Shown in pieces: positions 1-11,593 of a stretch of 64,000 nucleotides of DNA. A program made the translations under genes and the position numbers. Within the stretch, counting starts at the first letter, position 1. Each line of letters begins with the position of its first letter. This stretch comes from Niebla homalea. Its lineage: Eukaryota; Ascomycota; Lecanoromycetes; Lecanorales; Ramalinaceae. Below the pieces are notes generated by a model, which did no database searches, was not told where the DNA came from, and worked only from the letters and a program-made list of their open reading frames with translations. The DNA lies in assembly GCA_019925105.1 (NCBI GenBank), contig JAHGAU010000020.1, forward strand, positions 744,001-808,000. The letters run 5' to 3'.

Positions 1-2150
1 GGAGAATAGGACAATTGACAAGGCAGTGCTTTGAGACCTCTCGGAAGTTTAGTTTCTTGCATAACAATGGCTTTCTTCTTGCCTGGTACGTATGGGAAAT
101 AGGGTCTCTGTCATCATGGTTGGACACTAATGGCCAATCGGATGTTTCAGAACCAAGCCTCCGCAAGGGCCGCCAGGGCCTATGGGATGCCATTGAAAAA
201 GGCCTCGTACTTCCCATGAAGCCTTGAAGCTGTTGCGTTCGAGACACTAATTAAACATGATGTAAATTCGGTCAAGATAATCGCCTCACATGATCCTTTT
301 CGCTACGAACAAGCGACGCAGATTTACGTTGCGCACGAGCACGATCGACTCCTCCCGACATCCCAATGAGCCGTTCGATTTGTGGAAGATAGAGGGGTGT
401 TGTTTAGACGTTGCCGCGGGTATCCAATGAACCGGGCTCAAATCATAAGATCAAGCAAGCAGGCGAGAGGTTGGAATAGAATTCTCTCGAGACACGACTG
501 CGAGGCAGAGAAGATTGCAGGGACCGCTGTTGCCTCGCTTTCGACTCATTCTGCCCGAGGGTCAACGATAAGGCATCATCGAAGACACTTGACATTCCGT
601 CTGGTCTTTGTAAGAAGATGAAGTATTTCGAGATGAAGTCTGTAACGTGATTTCCCGTTTAAGGGATTCCTTAACCCTTTCTTGCTATTCAGAGCGCATC
701 TCCGAGGGATTTTGGAAGCATTAGCCGACGGGACTTGGGGCAGGAAGATCCGGGAGCTAAAGCTGAAACGAGACGCTGATTGGTCTCTCGGCAATCCTAA
801 TTTCTCCGCCCAGCTGCACGGCCAGTCGCCTGTACCTCAAAAGTCTGCAGGCAAGGAAGGCGTGAACAAGCTCTGCGAAGAAGGCAAGCTGGTAACAAAG
901 AGCCCCCATGGTGGATAGTAGGTAGGTGAGAAATGGTCCAATGACTGCAAAGCATTTTGGCACACTTGCGCCTGTTGAATGACAGCCATTGCTTAGTATT
1001 TGTAGTTCCATCAATTGACGGGATCGGATGCCATGTCCCTCGCTGATCATGCTGGGGGCCGAACAGAGCACCAGACGGCTGTCACAGCTTTTTCGGTCAC
1101 TCTCTCATTACCTTGTTCCCTGAGCCTTGTAGAGTATAAAGATAGAAATCAGACTAGAGGAACAACCCTTGAATCTTGATGAAAATTTTCAATGACGGGT
1201 TGGGCGGGTATACAAGGATGCTTGCCGTGGGAGGTAGGTACGTCTGCAAATGATATGCAGTGACATCGCACCCAAGGCGATCTTCTAGGCCTTATTCGGT
1301 CCAGCAGAAATCGCTTATGCGAATTTATCTACCAAAAGGTGGGATGCATGAAGCTGACAGCATCATGAGCCTGCTGAGCGGTGAGAAGGTGAGAATTGCG
1401 GGGGGGATTGTGTGATTGCAAATAAGCGATAGACGGTGGAGTGGGACTGGAAGGAATGGAAGCAAAGTGATTGTGTATCTCGATCTCGGGTCTGGATAGA
1501 AGCGAAATCCCCATAGGCGCGAATAGATAGGATTTCCGAAATTCCCAGATGATGTGAAACGATAAGATTCCAGGCTAAGAAGGATGCCGTAAGACCAGCT
1601 ACTTTTCCACCAATCATTTGTCCCCGTGGAATTGTTTCAAGGTTACGGCGATCCTAACCCCCCCGTGGCTACTATTTTTACATTGTGAAAATAAAAAATC
1701 AAACAGTCGCTTTGCACTAAAACGGACCCCTTGCTTCAGATCATTTTCTTCCTGTCCAGTCAAATCAAGCCATTTCTCATCATCCAGGAAGATGGATTGC
1801 GTCGCCTTCACCGGTGGTTTGGTTGAACTACAGATCCGTACTACTGCTAGCCTGAAGCGAGTCAAGCGACTTATCGATTGTGGAGTGTGGACACCATGGC
1901 CCACTCTGATGGCCATCCGGCCAGTTGGTCACCTTTGAAACAATCATCAGACGCCTGCGAGAAGGATGAATCTGGATAAGAGGGACTTGGCTGAAAGAAC
2001 CTCGGAAGTAAGTTTCTGAAGCATACATGATGCATGCGCCAGGAAAAGACATTAGGAAAATACAGCATACAGCAGCATCCAGCGTAGCAAATCGCTATCA
2101 AAAAAGCTACGTAAGGATGCTGCTGTATGCGATGATGAACGTGAAGAATG
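1..2150. other. no gene seen (left edge)
   Basis: Only short, mutually overlapping open frames without codon structure, recognisable domains or splice-site support are present on both strands. I see nothing that I can call a gene, tRNA or repeat here. It may hold distal regulatory DNA for the medA-like gene to the right. Confidence 0.5.
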
Positions 2151-3702
2151 TCCTTCCCCCACTACTCATCAATCATCATTAGCTTTTCGCCTCCATTTTT
2201 GGTTATTTTGGCGTCAAGGGTGAGCATGGATGGTCAAACGCCTCCCTTCTCGGGCCATCGGCCATCTCATCAGTGTCAAGGCTTCAAATCACGGGCGACT
2301 CCCTCGACGACTTTTCAATTTGAAACCAATGGCACAGCTCCAATTAATGATTCCAAAATTGGAGTCTATATCAATCCGCCATTTCTATATTTCGCTTGTC
2401 TGCTGCCGTCTTGGACCATCTTGACCTGTCCCGCCTCCACAGCCCAGCAAGGTCTGTACCGTCGACCGAGATACCGAAACCCTATTCTATTGGTCCATGT
2501 CATATAGCCGCGCCCACTCCCAGAAGTCGACAGATCGCGCATCACCGTCATATTCTCTTTGCGCGCTTGATTGCGACTTTTGACTTTGGGCACTCTCGTC
2601 GCTTCTGATTCCAGCATCTGCTACAGGAAAATCCTCCGCACGTAATTACGCACCATCGGTCGTCTAATGCGGTGTGGCGGAGTTCCTTTTGGCGACCTCA
2701 CGATATTACTCGCGCGACCGGATTACCCAAAAAACCGGCAGGGAATTGTCGGCTAGCTGGATCATCCTTGCATGTGGGGTTGGATCTCTCGTTATCAACT
2801 ACGTGGGAGGATCTTCTGGGGTGGGTCACAAAAGGTACATCATCCGCCGCACTTTTGTCTCCCTTGCATGAGCATTCCCCTCTTCATCCATCACCAACTT
2901 CAGTAACAACTCACATTTGTTAAGCTTCGCCACCAGATCTACTGTCAATCTCACCTGTTCATCACATCTGGTCCGAGCAAAGCGCAAGGATCATATATAT
3001 TTATACGTAAGTGGACTCCTCATTGTCCGACAATTTGTCAGGCACTCCTTTGCGCCACCATGATGCTCACATCAGGCCTAGGCACCACCGCTTGGGGCAC
3101 CAAAACTCTCGTCACCAAACCTGACTCATCCGAGACTCCGGCTTGGATTTGGCATCCTTTGTCTGCCTGCGGTCACTATCCAAAGATACTGACAGGTCGA
3201 ATCGCTGGCAAGGAGCAATTAAAGTCCGAGCCTACATCCCTTACATTTGAGGATCTCCTCCCTCAACCCTCCTGGCTCTGTTATAGCCAGCCTTGCACTG
3301 AGGTGCATCTCTTCTCCCCCAGAAGAAGCTCACAGCAGTCAAGCTGGATTCTCCAAGCCCCCCCGACTTAGAGGTAAGCCCTTCCAGCCTTTCCTTTTTC
3401 GTATCTCGCCGTGGAATGCTGCAAGCGAGGGTGGGTAGGCAACCACCGTTGCAGGGGCTTGACGGGGCGTCTCCTCCATCTCTCAACCTCCAAAGATACC
3501 CACATCTCTTCTTGACCAGAAAGATTCTTATGCATCGAGTAATCAAAGAATCTCCGGCTAACGCATCTTGACAAAGAACCGTCACTCGCCCATCATTGTA
3601 GGCGAGCGGTACGATCTGGCGGAAACGCTGGCGTTGAAGTACAGTGGCGACAGCAGCGGTGGCTTGTTGCCCAAGCCCGACTATCAGACAGCACTGCTGT
3701 CT
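2151..3702 (+). promoter_or_regulatory. promoter and long 5' leader of the medA-like gene
   Basis: This 1.5-kb stretch separates the left gene-free DNA from the first coding exon of the medA-like gene. It contains a candidate leader exon ending at 3373 with a good donor (GAG|GTAAGC) and a candidate acceptor AAAG at 3573-3576 preceded by a GGCTAACG branch-like site, giving a possible leader intron of about 203 nt. The first ATG after that acceptor is 3703, the start I chose. A 103-codon upstream ORF lies in the leader exon. The transcription start and leader intron are inferences from sequence only. Confidence 0.45.
3060..3371 (+). other. candidate upstream ORF in the medA-like leader
   Basis: A 103-codon ORF starts at an ATG in a strong eukaryotic context (GCGCCACCATGATG) and stops with TAG just two bases before the predicted leader-intron donor. 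The protein has no domain I recognise. Its size, context and position suggest translational control of the main ORF, but it could be chance. Confidence 0.35.
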
Positions 3703-6092
3703 ATGTCGGGCTATGAGGGCAAGAACTCCGCGCCAAATCTAGACGGTATGCGAAGTCTTCCCCGAGAGTGATCCCTTGAAACCTCGCTGGTGCTCAATGT
3801 CCGTTCTAATCAAGACGCCATAGATCTCAATGCCAACAAATCAGCTTATTCCTGGTCAAACAATGGCCATTACAGTGGCGGCCGCCCCTCACAGTCATCA
3901 ATTGACTTAATGTACGCCCAATCCGGCCTCTCAGACCGAAGCACGGATCAAACAGGATACGGATCATCAGCGCCTTATCAGGCCCGGAACTCATACGACT
4001 CCGGCCAATCGCAGCTGACCGACGAGTCGTTCAGGCAAGCACCCGAGATCAAGTCCTACAATCCAGATCGGGGCACAAGTGGATCCCATGTCCACATCTA
4101 TCTTCGATGCGACTACGATCTGCAAGCTGCCCCAGCAGTGGTCCTCAGCTTGTTGTTCGCCAGTAAGAGGGTATTGGTCGACATCACCAGACTTGAGACG
4201 AGTGGTCCTTCATTTGAATATGTGATCCTTGCCACTGCTCCCCCCTATTCCGAGACAGGATCATCGACAGCCCAGGTGCAGTTACGCCTTCAGCTGCATG
4301 AGGAGACCGGTCAAGAGGCTGGACTCGTTGACATTGGTCGCTTCGAGTATTTGGCCGGCCAGCTCCAATCAACGCCCTCAACGACGACAACGCGCAAGCG
4401 CAAGTTGTCTGACGAATCCGCTGCCTCTACACCCATCAACTCATATCGCTCCAATCCTTTTGCCTCCAACATGTCTTCAGCATATACAAATAACCTTCAA
4501 TCCCTGGACCTCAACACTATGCACCGAAGATTCACACCATACGGAAGGGCACAGCATCAACAAAGATATCGGGAGTCAATGCCTGCTATGCTGCCTTCTC
4601 AGTCATTTATGCAGCCTTCTCTCGGTCATACATCATCTTGGAGCCCAAACTTCACCTCACCGAGTGGCCGGACTCCTAATTTCGGCGGGGCGACGCAAGC
4701 ACTGTCTTCTTCAGACTCGAACCCCATCTTGGTACGCACGACAACGCTGCAGCAAACTGGTAGCCCTGGCTCCACTCCATCTGGCGGCTCTGCTGGTGGA
4801 TTCAACCCATACTCGTATCCACAAAAGGCCGTCCTCAAAATTCATGGCGATCTCAACAACATGACCGAAGACTGGACACCAGAAGAATGGGCCACAAATC
4901 GTCGCCTGGTTCAATTCACGAGGTCGCAGAACAAGAGTACTGTCAATGTGGACTTTGCACCCGTCGCTCCCGAAGATCGTCAACCCAACAGTATCTGCAT
5001 TAGTTGCATCTGGTGGGAAGAACGTCAAGAGTGCTTCGCGACAAGCGTGGACACAATCTATCTACTGGAACAATTGATCGCAATGCGCTTTACTGTCGAA
5101 GAGAAGAATCGCATTCGCCGCAATCTTGAGGGATTCCACCCAGAGACGGTCTCCAAAGGCAAGGCCGACAGTGAGGAGTTCTTCAAGATCATCATGGGCT
5201 TCCCCAACCCCAAGCCTCGCAATATCGAGAAGGATGTCAAAGTCTTCCCCTGGAAGATCCTCAGCCACGCCCTCAAGAAGATCATCTCCAAATACGTAAG
5301 TTCCGCTCCAAGCGATCAGGTGCAAATCTGGGTATAGCCGCGCCACTGACACATCGATCTTAGTCTGCAAGCTACTCATCTACCGTCGGCGCCCTGGCGG
5401 GCACCCCCCGGACCTCCATGTCATACCAGTATGACTCCCCCAGTCACTACAGCAATCTATCCTCCCGCTCCGCTTCCGACTCGACCGCTTCAGGCACCTA
5501 TGGTCCCCAAGCCCTGAGATCTTCCATGTCTCCACACGCTATTAATACCTCGCACTTCACTCCCAATCTTAACGACAACGTTCCGCTCTCGGGTGGGTCC
5601 CTCCCTAGCCTTGCATCAGACTACAGCAACTACACCGACAGCCCCTATCTCGCCCCGCAACACCCGTCATACCATCACGTCCGGGCCGGCAGCGCGACAG
5701 AGCAATATGAGGCACCTCGAGCCTACAAACGGCCGCGAGCCAACACGAGTAACGCGACGCTCTACAGCCAGCACGAAGCCGCAAGCCTCCTCGGGGCCAT
5801 GAGCCGAAGCTACAGCGATCATGGCAGTGGAAGCCATGGGCGCCTGCCAAGCCTCGCGGAATCCTATGCTCTACCAACAACGGAGTCGCGCTTCGCCGGC
5901 GTGTCTGATGGTCAAGTCACCTCCGGCATGAATGCATCAGCTGGCGGCTCTATGGGCGCTGGGGGCTATGACTTCAGCTCGTACGTCGACCCACCAGCCA
6001 CGGGGAGCGGCAATATCCAAGATTTCAAGCATGAGGATGCGGGTGCTGAGGACGATAGCTTTCAGGGACCGAGCCCCGGGCAGGTCGTTTGA
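3703..6092 (+). CDS. medA: MedA/Acon-3/Ren1-type developmental regulator (DUF7082 family)
   Basis: Predicted join(3703..3745, 3824..5295, 5364..6092), 747 residues. Intron 1 has donor GGTATG and acceptor CATAG after a CTAAT branch-like site; intron 2 has donor GTAAGT and acceptor CTTAG. The N-terminal half holds a conserved beta-rich stretch (about residues 95-190). The centre is Ser/Gln/Tyr-rich. A conserved block around residues 360-510 includes WTPEEWATNRRLVQF, the Cys/Trp segment CISCIWWEE and KVFPWKILSHALKKIISKY, and the Ser/Thr/Tyr-rich tail looks disordered. From memory of the family, these are features of Medusa (Aspergillus), Acon-3 (Neurospora) and Ren1 (Fusarium), nuclear regulators of conidiophore development. 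The start is the first ATG after the predicted leader-intron acceptor. A start further upstream would need a non-ATG codon or another splice. Confidence 0.75.
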
Positions 6093-6839
6093 TTGATCGC
6101 TTCCGTGTAAGATTCTATTTGTACCTTAGTTTTTCATTTGTTTTTATACGTGCATTGCGCTGGACAATGTTCACGCTTGGACATGGGAGCATGGAAAGGA
6201 AGGTTGCTTTAAAGCATCGCATTTTCATTCGAGGTTCTGCATCACTTCCATCGGTCAGGAAGCTCACGAGCCTGGTTGGGCAAGAGATTTACGCACATTG
6301 AGCGAAATGACCTGACTTTGGAAACTCAAGGATGACACATCAGAATCACATCAGAACGCGTAGAGCTTACGATATCCTTTCGTTCAATTAGAAGAATGAA
6401 TTTTTTGGTTTCCTTAACACGGCGGTGGCGCCCAACGTCCAAGGATGCATCTCGGAAGATACGTTTGCCTTGTTTTTCTGCAATGCACTCTCGGCACACA
6501 ATAAGGGGTTCTCTGTCGACGACTTCCGGGATTTATGAGGAAAGAGAAGCTGTCTCTACCCAATGGGAACCGCGAACTGTTCTCGTCTGAAGCAGCATCG
6601 TTTGCAGCACGACTCCAATCCGCTCGAGTAGACTCACCAGGTCAGCCAGCGCATGAGCCTCAAATACATTCCGTTTCAAGTGGTCAAACCTTCGGTGTTT
6701 CGCTCTCTTCCCTCTTCCTTCCTCTCCCCTTCCCCTCCATTCATTCATACAAAACCCCACCCGTCCCATATATATAGAGACACCCACTTCAGTCTCTCTC
6801 CATGATGCCCCGTCCATCCAGCCTAACCGCATCCGACAC
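6093..6839 (+). promoter_or_regulatory. medA-like 3' region and promoter with TATA box
   Basis: This intergenic DNA holds the medA-like 3' untranslated region and then a pyrimidine-rich tract followed by a TATA-like run at 6768-6778, about 60 bp before the next ATG at 6840. The spacing fits a core promoter for the downstream gene. No other feature is seen. Confidence 0.5.
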
Positions 6840-7778
6840 ATGAAAGCACCGAGCCCCTCTGCCTTCGGTGGTGGCACATCCTCCTCCTCCAAAGTAGGTG
6901 AGATGTTACCTCCACTCAACTATCACTGCAACGAACGGCACTGCCAATCACACTATCACCATCACCACCCCAGGCTCCACGTCGAACCTAGCTTGCCAAC
7001 CATCCCACCCGCGGACGTGGACCGCAGAAGATGCCACGCCCTTTCCACCAACCAGAGAACCGAACGCGTCGAGGCCCGCCGCGGCGAATCCTTCGGCGAG
7101 CGCGCCCTCGCCCGACTCAACGCCGCCCGACGCAAAGAGCGCAAAAACCGCCGGGCGCGCGAGAATGAGCGCAAGGCCGAGGAGAAGGTGATGGCGAACC
7201 CCCTGTTCCATGGAGGGAATAAAGCCCTGTATAACAGCAACGTCACCGTTATCCAACACCAACGGGGAAAAATCCGCCGCCCCGTCGCTCACAAGGACGA
7301 GCGAATCTGCCTCGACATTTCATCTTCCTCCTCCTCCTGCTGCTCCCCTTCATCCTTCAGCGATGATGAAGGCGACATCTACAACGACTACCGCCGGAAC
7401 CGTCACCACAGCCCCAGCCCCGCTCCCTCTCCCGCCCCCGCCACCCCCAGCCCCCTCCCCCACCGACCCTGTCGCCATCGACGCAGACGCAGCCGCAGCC
7501 GTAGCCGCCACCACAGCCCCCGCCTCCCCTCCCGTCCCCGCCACAGCAGCAGCAGAGGTGATAGCAGAGGCCGCCGAGGAGGGCACGGCGATTGCGTTAT
7601 TGGATACAATCCGCGGCTCGGCCCTCCCCACCGCGGTGCGGCGGCGGCGGCGGCGGCTCCGCGGAATGTGCAGGGGAATGGGAATCGGGTGGTGCAGGAA
7701 CATCATCATCACTGTCATCATGGTGATGGTGGTGGGGGAGGCGGGTGGAGGCAGGGGCCTCCTCCGTGGTTTGTTTGA
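6840..7778 (+). CDS. low-complexity Arg/Ser/His-rich protein of unknown function
   Basis: Single-exon ORF of 312 residues starting at an ATG about 60 bp after a TATA-like run. From N to C it has a Ser-rich start, a His cluster (about residues 39-43), a strongly basic Arg/Lys/Glu segment (about 85-118, e.g. RRKERKNRRARENERKAEE) that could form a charged helix, a Ser run, Pro/Ala repeats, an RS-like stretch (RRRRSRSRSRHH), a poly-Ala run made by a CGG-type triplet repeat near 7633-7655, and a His/Gly-rich tail. RS-like composition suggests nuclear or RNA-associated roles, but that is only inference. Triplet and poly-G runs make sequencing errors possible. An intron cannot be excluded. Confidence 0.5.
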   Translation: MKAPSPSAFGGGTSSSSKVGEMLPPLNYHCNERHCQSHYHHHHPRLHVEPSLPTIPPADVDRRRCHALSTNQRTERVEARRGESFGERALARLNAARRKERKNRRARENERKAEEKVMANPLFHGGNKALYNSNVTVIQHQRGKIRRPVAHKDERICLDISSSSSSCCSPSSFSDDEGDIYNDYRRNRHHSPSPAPSPAPATPSPLPHRPCRHRRRRSRSRSRHHSPRLPSRPRHSSSRGDSRGRRGGHGDCVIGYNPRLGPPHRGAAAAAAAPRNVQGNGNRVVQEHHHHCHHGDGGGGGGWRQGPPPWFV

Positions 7779-8249
7779 CGACCTGAGGTGTGGGGGAGGA
7801 CGGCAACTCTTAGGTATGTAGGTGCGCATTTGTAAAGGGGGGCGGGGGGCGACTTGTGGAATAGTGGAGTGGAAGAGCAGATTGTGCGCGCATAGTATGG
7901 GCGTGGGCGGTCGGGGGGGGGGGGTTTGGGAAGGTGGGCGAGGCGTTTTTCTCCATGGGCTGATGATGATGATGATTAGCTTCTACAAAGGTGATGGGTT
8001 TTGCTTTGACGCAATCTTTTTACTTTGTGATGACTGCGTTCCTACCATCTCATCAGGCTGGCGCGCTGAGGGTCTTCACCCTTTTTATCCTTCGATCACG
8101 TACATGTTACCGCTCAAGCGAGCGAGTTTATTTGGTTTAGAGAAGAGCTTCATAGCATGATGAGATATCTACATCCGTGATGTGCCAACGCTTTCCAACA
8201 CTGTGCTGCTGTTGGCTTCAAACCAGTTCACAGCGCTTCCACAGCCCCT
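7779..8249. other. intergenic, poly-G run
   Basis: Convergent 3' regions of the flanking genes. A G homopolymer of 11 bases lies near 7914-7924. No gene is seen. Confidence 0.5.
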
Positions 8250-8855
8250 TCACCCCCAGTCAAAACGGTCACCCTCTGACCACCTCCTCACATAATCGCG
8301 TTTACCCTCATTGATAGACTTGCCCGAACGTCCGGCCCGCTTCCATTTCTTCGATACCCGAGAAGGTCCACTTGTCTGGGACCGGGTTGAACTGGCAGGG
8401 GAGGTTCTCCTTCCCGTTTCGTTGGTGATTTCCTCCTCCTCAATAGAGGGCAAGATGACCTCTTCGTAGCCCGGTGAGTATAAAGGCCAAGGTGATCTTG
8501 ACGCAGGCTCGTACTTGGCTAATGGTGATAGCCGTGGCGTATCAACAGACGTCGGTGACTTGATTGACGAAGGAGTATGAGGGGATAACACCCGCTCGCT
8601 GGTCGACGCATGGGCGAAAGGCGCGGCATTGGCCGGGGCGGAAGGTGCGCCGCCTTCGGCGGCGGCGAGACGGTCCTTGTACCACTGCAGGCGACCTTCC
8701 AGCCACACAACCTTGGAAAGCAGGTTGGCGACATGGGTATCGCGAGCTTCGATCACGCCGTTCTTCACATACGCCAAGGTGATGATGTACTCGTGGAGGA
8801 GCTCGACATCATTCGGCAGCTCCTCGGCTTTGATGGGCTCAGAGATAGTCGGCAT
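8250..8855 (-). CDS. unknown coil-family protein, left copy of the inverted module
   Basis: 201 residues from the ATG at 8855; an in-frame codon further upstream exists but similarity to the paralogue begins here. The N-terminal half (residues 1-70) begins MPTISEPI and reads as one amphipathic helix or coiled coil. The middle is Ser/Pro/Ala-rich. A basic tail contains SRVSKKWKRAGR and ends RRWSEGDRFDWG. The protein at 13928-14620 shares the start, the helical part and the tail (SRVSKNRKRGKR, WRYSEGDRFDF), and part of the tail is visibly similar at DNA level. I recognise no known domain. A basic tail plus coiled coil could mean a nuclear or scaffold protein; this is speculation. Confidence 0.7.
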   Translation of the reverse strand: MPTISEPIKAEELPNDVELLHEYIITLAYVKNGVIEARDTHVANLLSKVVWLEGRLQWYKDRLAAAEGGAPSAPANAAPFAHASTSERVLSPHTPSSIKSPTSVDTPRLSPLAKYEPASRSPWPLYSPGYEEVILPSIEEEEITNETGRRTSPASSTRSQTSGPSRVSKKWKRAGRSGKSINEGKRDYVRRWSEGDRFDWG

Positions 8856-8906
8856 CTTTGGAGATGACGAGACGATATGTGGTGCTGTTAGAATGTACTG
8901 AGATGA

Positions 8907-9055
8907 AGGAAGCAAGACCGGCTTGCTTGAGGCTGGAGATATTAATCAAGCTAGATTCTTGGAGAGATCAAGTGGAGGAGACGGGCGATTATTTATTTAG
9001 GTGGAGATTTGGGAAACAATATGCCAAAGTAGCGAGACCAGCTTGCTCGAGTCGA
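8907..9055 (-). promoter_or_regulatory. two copies of a repeated element upstream of the left coil gene
   Basis: Read on the minus strand, CAAGCAAGCCGGTCTTGC (about 8910-8930) and GAGCAAGCTGGTCTCGC (about 9031-9051) are near-identical and lie 50-200 bp upstream of the ATG at 8855. Three related copies lie upstream of the right coil gene. The shared core is about AGCAAGCYGGTCT. It may be a transcription-factor site or simply retained duplicated promoter sequence. Confidence 0.5.
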
Positions 9056-9628
9056 TGCAAGAGACGAAGAATTGTGTGACAGGTGCAGGAAAGATGGACC
9101 AAGAATGCAGAGGTTGAACTGGATTGAGAGCTTCTTTTATGTTATGAAAGGAGAAAAGAATGACTCAGCAGGTATAGTGTTGAAGAGATTTACTAAACAG
9201 ATGAATGTGAAATTAACGAAGAGGGTGAATACGGCTCGTCTCATTCACTGATTGTCACTAGCAATGTGTTGTGCTAGCATGGTAATAAGACGTATACCTA
9301 CGCTCGGCACTTCTATACATTGGTGAATACAAGCAGAAGGGCCGTTCGGGCTGTGCAATCCGGAAAGTCAATGAAGCAAGCTGCAATCTTTTGAATTATT
9401 TTACCAGTGCAAAGATCCGTTGCTCATGCACAGAGACATCTATCATCTCATTCGATCTACATCCTGACCTTCGCTTAGCCATCACCCCAAACATAACACC
9501 ATCTAAAGTCGAAAGCCAAAGGTTCGCACGCTGTTTCCACCATCTTCCCTCCTATCTCCCACCCTTCAAAATAAACCCTTCTCACTCTTTATGCCATCCT
9601 CCAATCTCCCACCAAGGCAATCTCGCCT

Positions 9629-10297
9629 TCAGGCCCTGGATTGAGCAGCGCAGATTGACTTCAAGCCTTTGCAAGCATCATAGACGATCGAGATTAACAC
9701 CAACAAGAGCAAGAAGAAGAGGATCTTGGAAGTGAAGATGAGGATAGCATTGGTCTTCAGTAGCTCCTCGAACTGCGGGAACTCAGCATGGACCACCGAG
9801 ATAGTCAGGTATGTGTGCCCACAGGAGACGACCTTGAAGATGAAGCGGAGGATAGCATTGGTCCTCAGTACTTCCTCGAGCTTCTTCGTTTCCACAGCTC
9901 GATCATTATTGTAGATGTCGGCTTGGACTTCCAGGTTTGAAGCGTCGATCTGACGGCGTGGAATGTAGACATATTCTTTGCCTCCAGCTTTATTTTCTTC
10001 GTCATGGTAGGGTGGGGGGATGTCTTTGTCCTTGTCATTCGGTAGATAGCCTTTCTCTAGATCATTTGAGGCCATCACATATCTACCGGTATGATCCACA
10101 AGATCATGGATGTTGCATTGGTGACCATTCATGTCCAAGGTCTCCATCGCACATGAGTCGTTGCTCATGAAGACGTAGTGAGCGATGTCGGTGGTTGAGG
10201 GATGATCCTTTGAGGTGAGGTAGCGGTGTTGATGGTCAAGGACCATTGTACGACATGGAGAATCTTCAAAGTAGGAGGTCGGAGTAATAGACGGCAT
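9629..10297 (-). CDS. unknown PPPY-motif, C-terminally membrane-anchored protein, left copy
   Basis: 222 residues from the ATG at 10297. Residues about 22-43 contain a motif (HRYLTS.DHP...DIAHYVF) also found at residues 20-41 of the protein at 12528-13247. A PPPY sequence, the kind recognised by WW domains, lies at 94-97. The C-terminus has a hydrophobic span at about 186-205, so a tail-anchored topology is likely. An internal duplication is visible: LEEVLRTNAILRF and FEELLKTNAILIF are encoded by similar DNA 108 bp apart (near 9743 and 9851). No known domain is recognised. It lies upstream of the left coil gene on the same strand, as the related gene does on the right. Confidence 0.65.
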   Translation of the reverse strand: MPSITPTSYFEDSPCRTMVLDHQHRYLTSKDHPSTTDIAHYVFMSNDSCAMETLDMNGHQCNIHDLVDHTGRYVMASNDLEKGYLPNDKDKDIPPPYHDEENKAGGKEYVYIPRRQIDASNLEVQADIYNNDRAVETKKLEEVLRTNAILRFIFKVVSCGHTYLTISVVHAEFPQFEELLKTNAILIFTSKILFFLLLLVLISIVYDACKGLKSICAAQSRA

Positions 10298-11383
10298 GAT
10301 AGATTGTGTGAGCTGCTTGCAAAGATGTTATTTTGGATGATCAGTCTAGTGAGCCAGTTGTCGATGATGGAGTTCCGAAGGGGTGAGTTTGGTAAGAAGT
10401 TGAGGTGAAAAGAAGGGAGTTGGGAAGAATCGGTCTTATAAGCGCTATAACAGGGTTTATGGTGTCGAAGCAATGCTCTTTCCAAACACATTCAAAGATA
10501 ACAGGCCCTGTGTCCGGTGCAAGAGTAACACTCTCTATAAAGTATGCACTTCTTTCATATTATGGCTGAGTTTTGTAAGTTGACACAGTGTCAGAGCCTG
10601 GCGCATGGAAAGTGCATCTCTCAGTCGCATTCCACACTCGAACTTTCGTTACTCAGCCGTTGTCAAATTTGTGTATCAAATCTGTGCCTTGTGGGGCTCG
10701 CTGGAGACCGCAACGTCGTACTTGTTCTCGAAATGTCTCGAAATGATCTCATAGAGCCTTTGTTCTTTTCCTAGATGTTTTTATAGAAGTCTCGTCAGAA
10801 CTACTGATGGTGCGAAGTGCCACGGGTTCCCCCCGTATCCATCCATTGTTTCAGCCTTGCTGAGATTGACCACCCAAGGTTGGGTATCGAATGGCTTCAT
10901 TGACTTCGATAGCGCACATGCTCATGTTGCAGGGATTGGTGACACCTCACGCCTTTGTCCTGTCAAGCGAATTGCCAAGGACAATCATCTTGCGACATCA
11001 ATCACGTAACAAGATCAATCCTGTAACAGAGTAAAAACTAACATGCGTCAAATAAATAAGCACATCCGTGTCCGTAGAAACTTGTCTTTCTTTCATCTCA
11101 ATATATGGATGAATGAAAAAACATGTTGCTCATCCACCATCATTGTCAACTGTTTCTTTCTTGATTTATGCATTTCGATTGTCGTACACACGTATCTACC
11201 ATCGAACTTTCGCCGACTGCCTGATAGAGTATAGAGCATTTGGAGCAACCTGCTATATATCGGCAGAGGCGCCCTCATGTCGAATCAATATGATTCTCAC
11301 TCTCTTTGCTCCACCCTGCGTATTCTCAGGGTTTCCCAAGAAGATATTCTGAAATGAAGCAAGATTTATAAATATATAAAGGC
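10298..11383. other. no gene seen; centre of the inverted module
   Basis: Divergent upstream region of the left TM-family gene followed by sequence without supported coding frames. Short frames here show no family similarity. The axis of the inverted duplication should lie between here and about 12.4 kb. Confidence 0.45.
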
Positions 11384-11593
11384 TTGGTGGACCCACCAAT
11401 AAGTGGGCCACCGCCGGCTTATGAGTTTGACCGGGAGTTAAGATTATCATCAACAGTACCAGGAGCGAACACAAACAGATCGCTCGAGACGCCGCCGACA
11501 TTCATTAGTACGAGCTCTAGTGGATCGGACGTCACGTATCAGTCAACCAAGACTTTCAACATCCATTTCGTTGGTGAGAGGAGGAGTCAGTGA
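11384..11593 (+). pseudogene. remnant of a third TM/PPPxY-family gene
   Basis: The frame encodes PISGPPPAYEFDREL, closely matching FRGPPPRYEVDRLL of the protein at 12528-13247. No matching N-terminal motif or C-terminal membrane segment is found in the same frame nearby, and the frame closes after about 70 codons. I read this as a decayed extra copy in the centre of the inverted module. It could instead be an exon of an unrecognised spliced gene. Confidence 0.4.

Noticed and set aside
7350..7829. Open frames on the minus strand opposite the RS/His-rich gene
   Set aside because: They are low-complexity mirror frames of a repeat-rich coding sequence.
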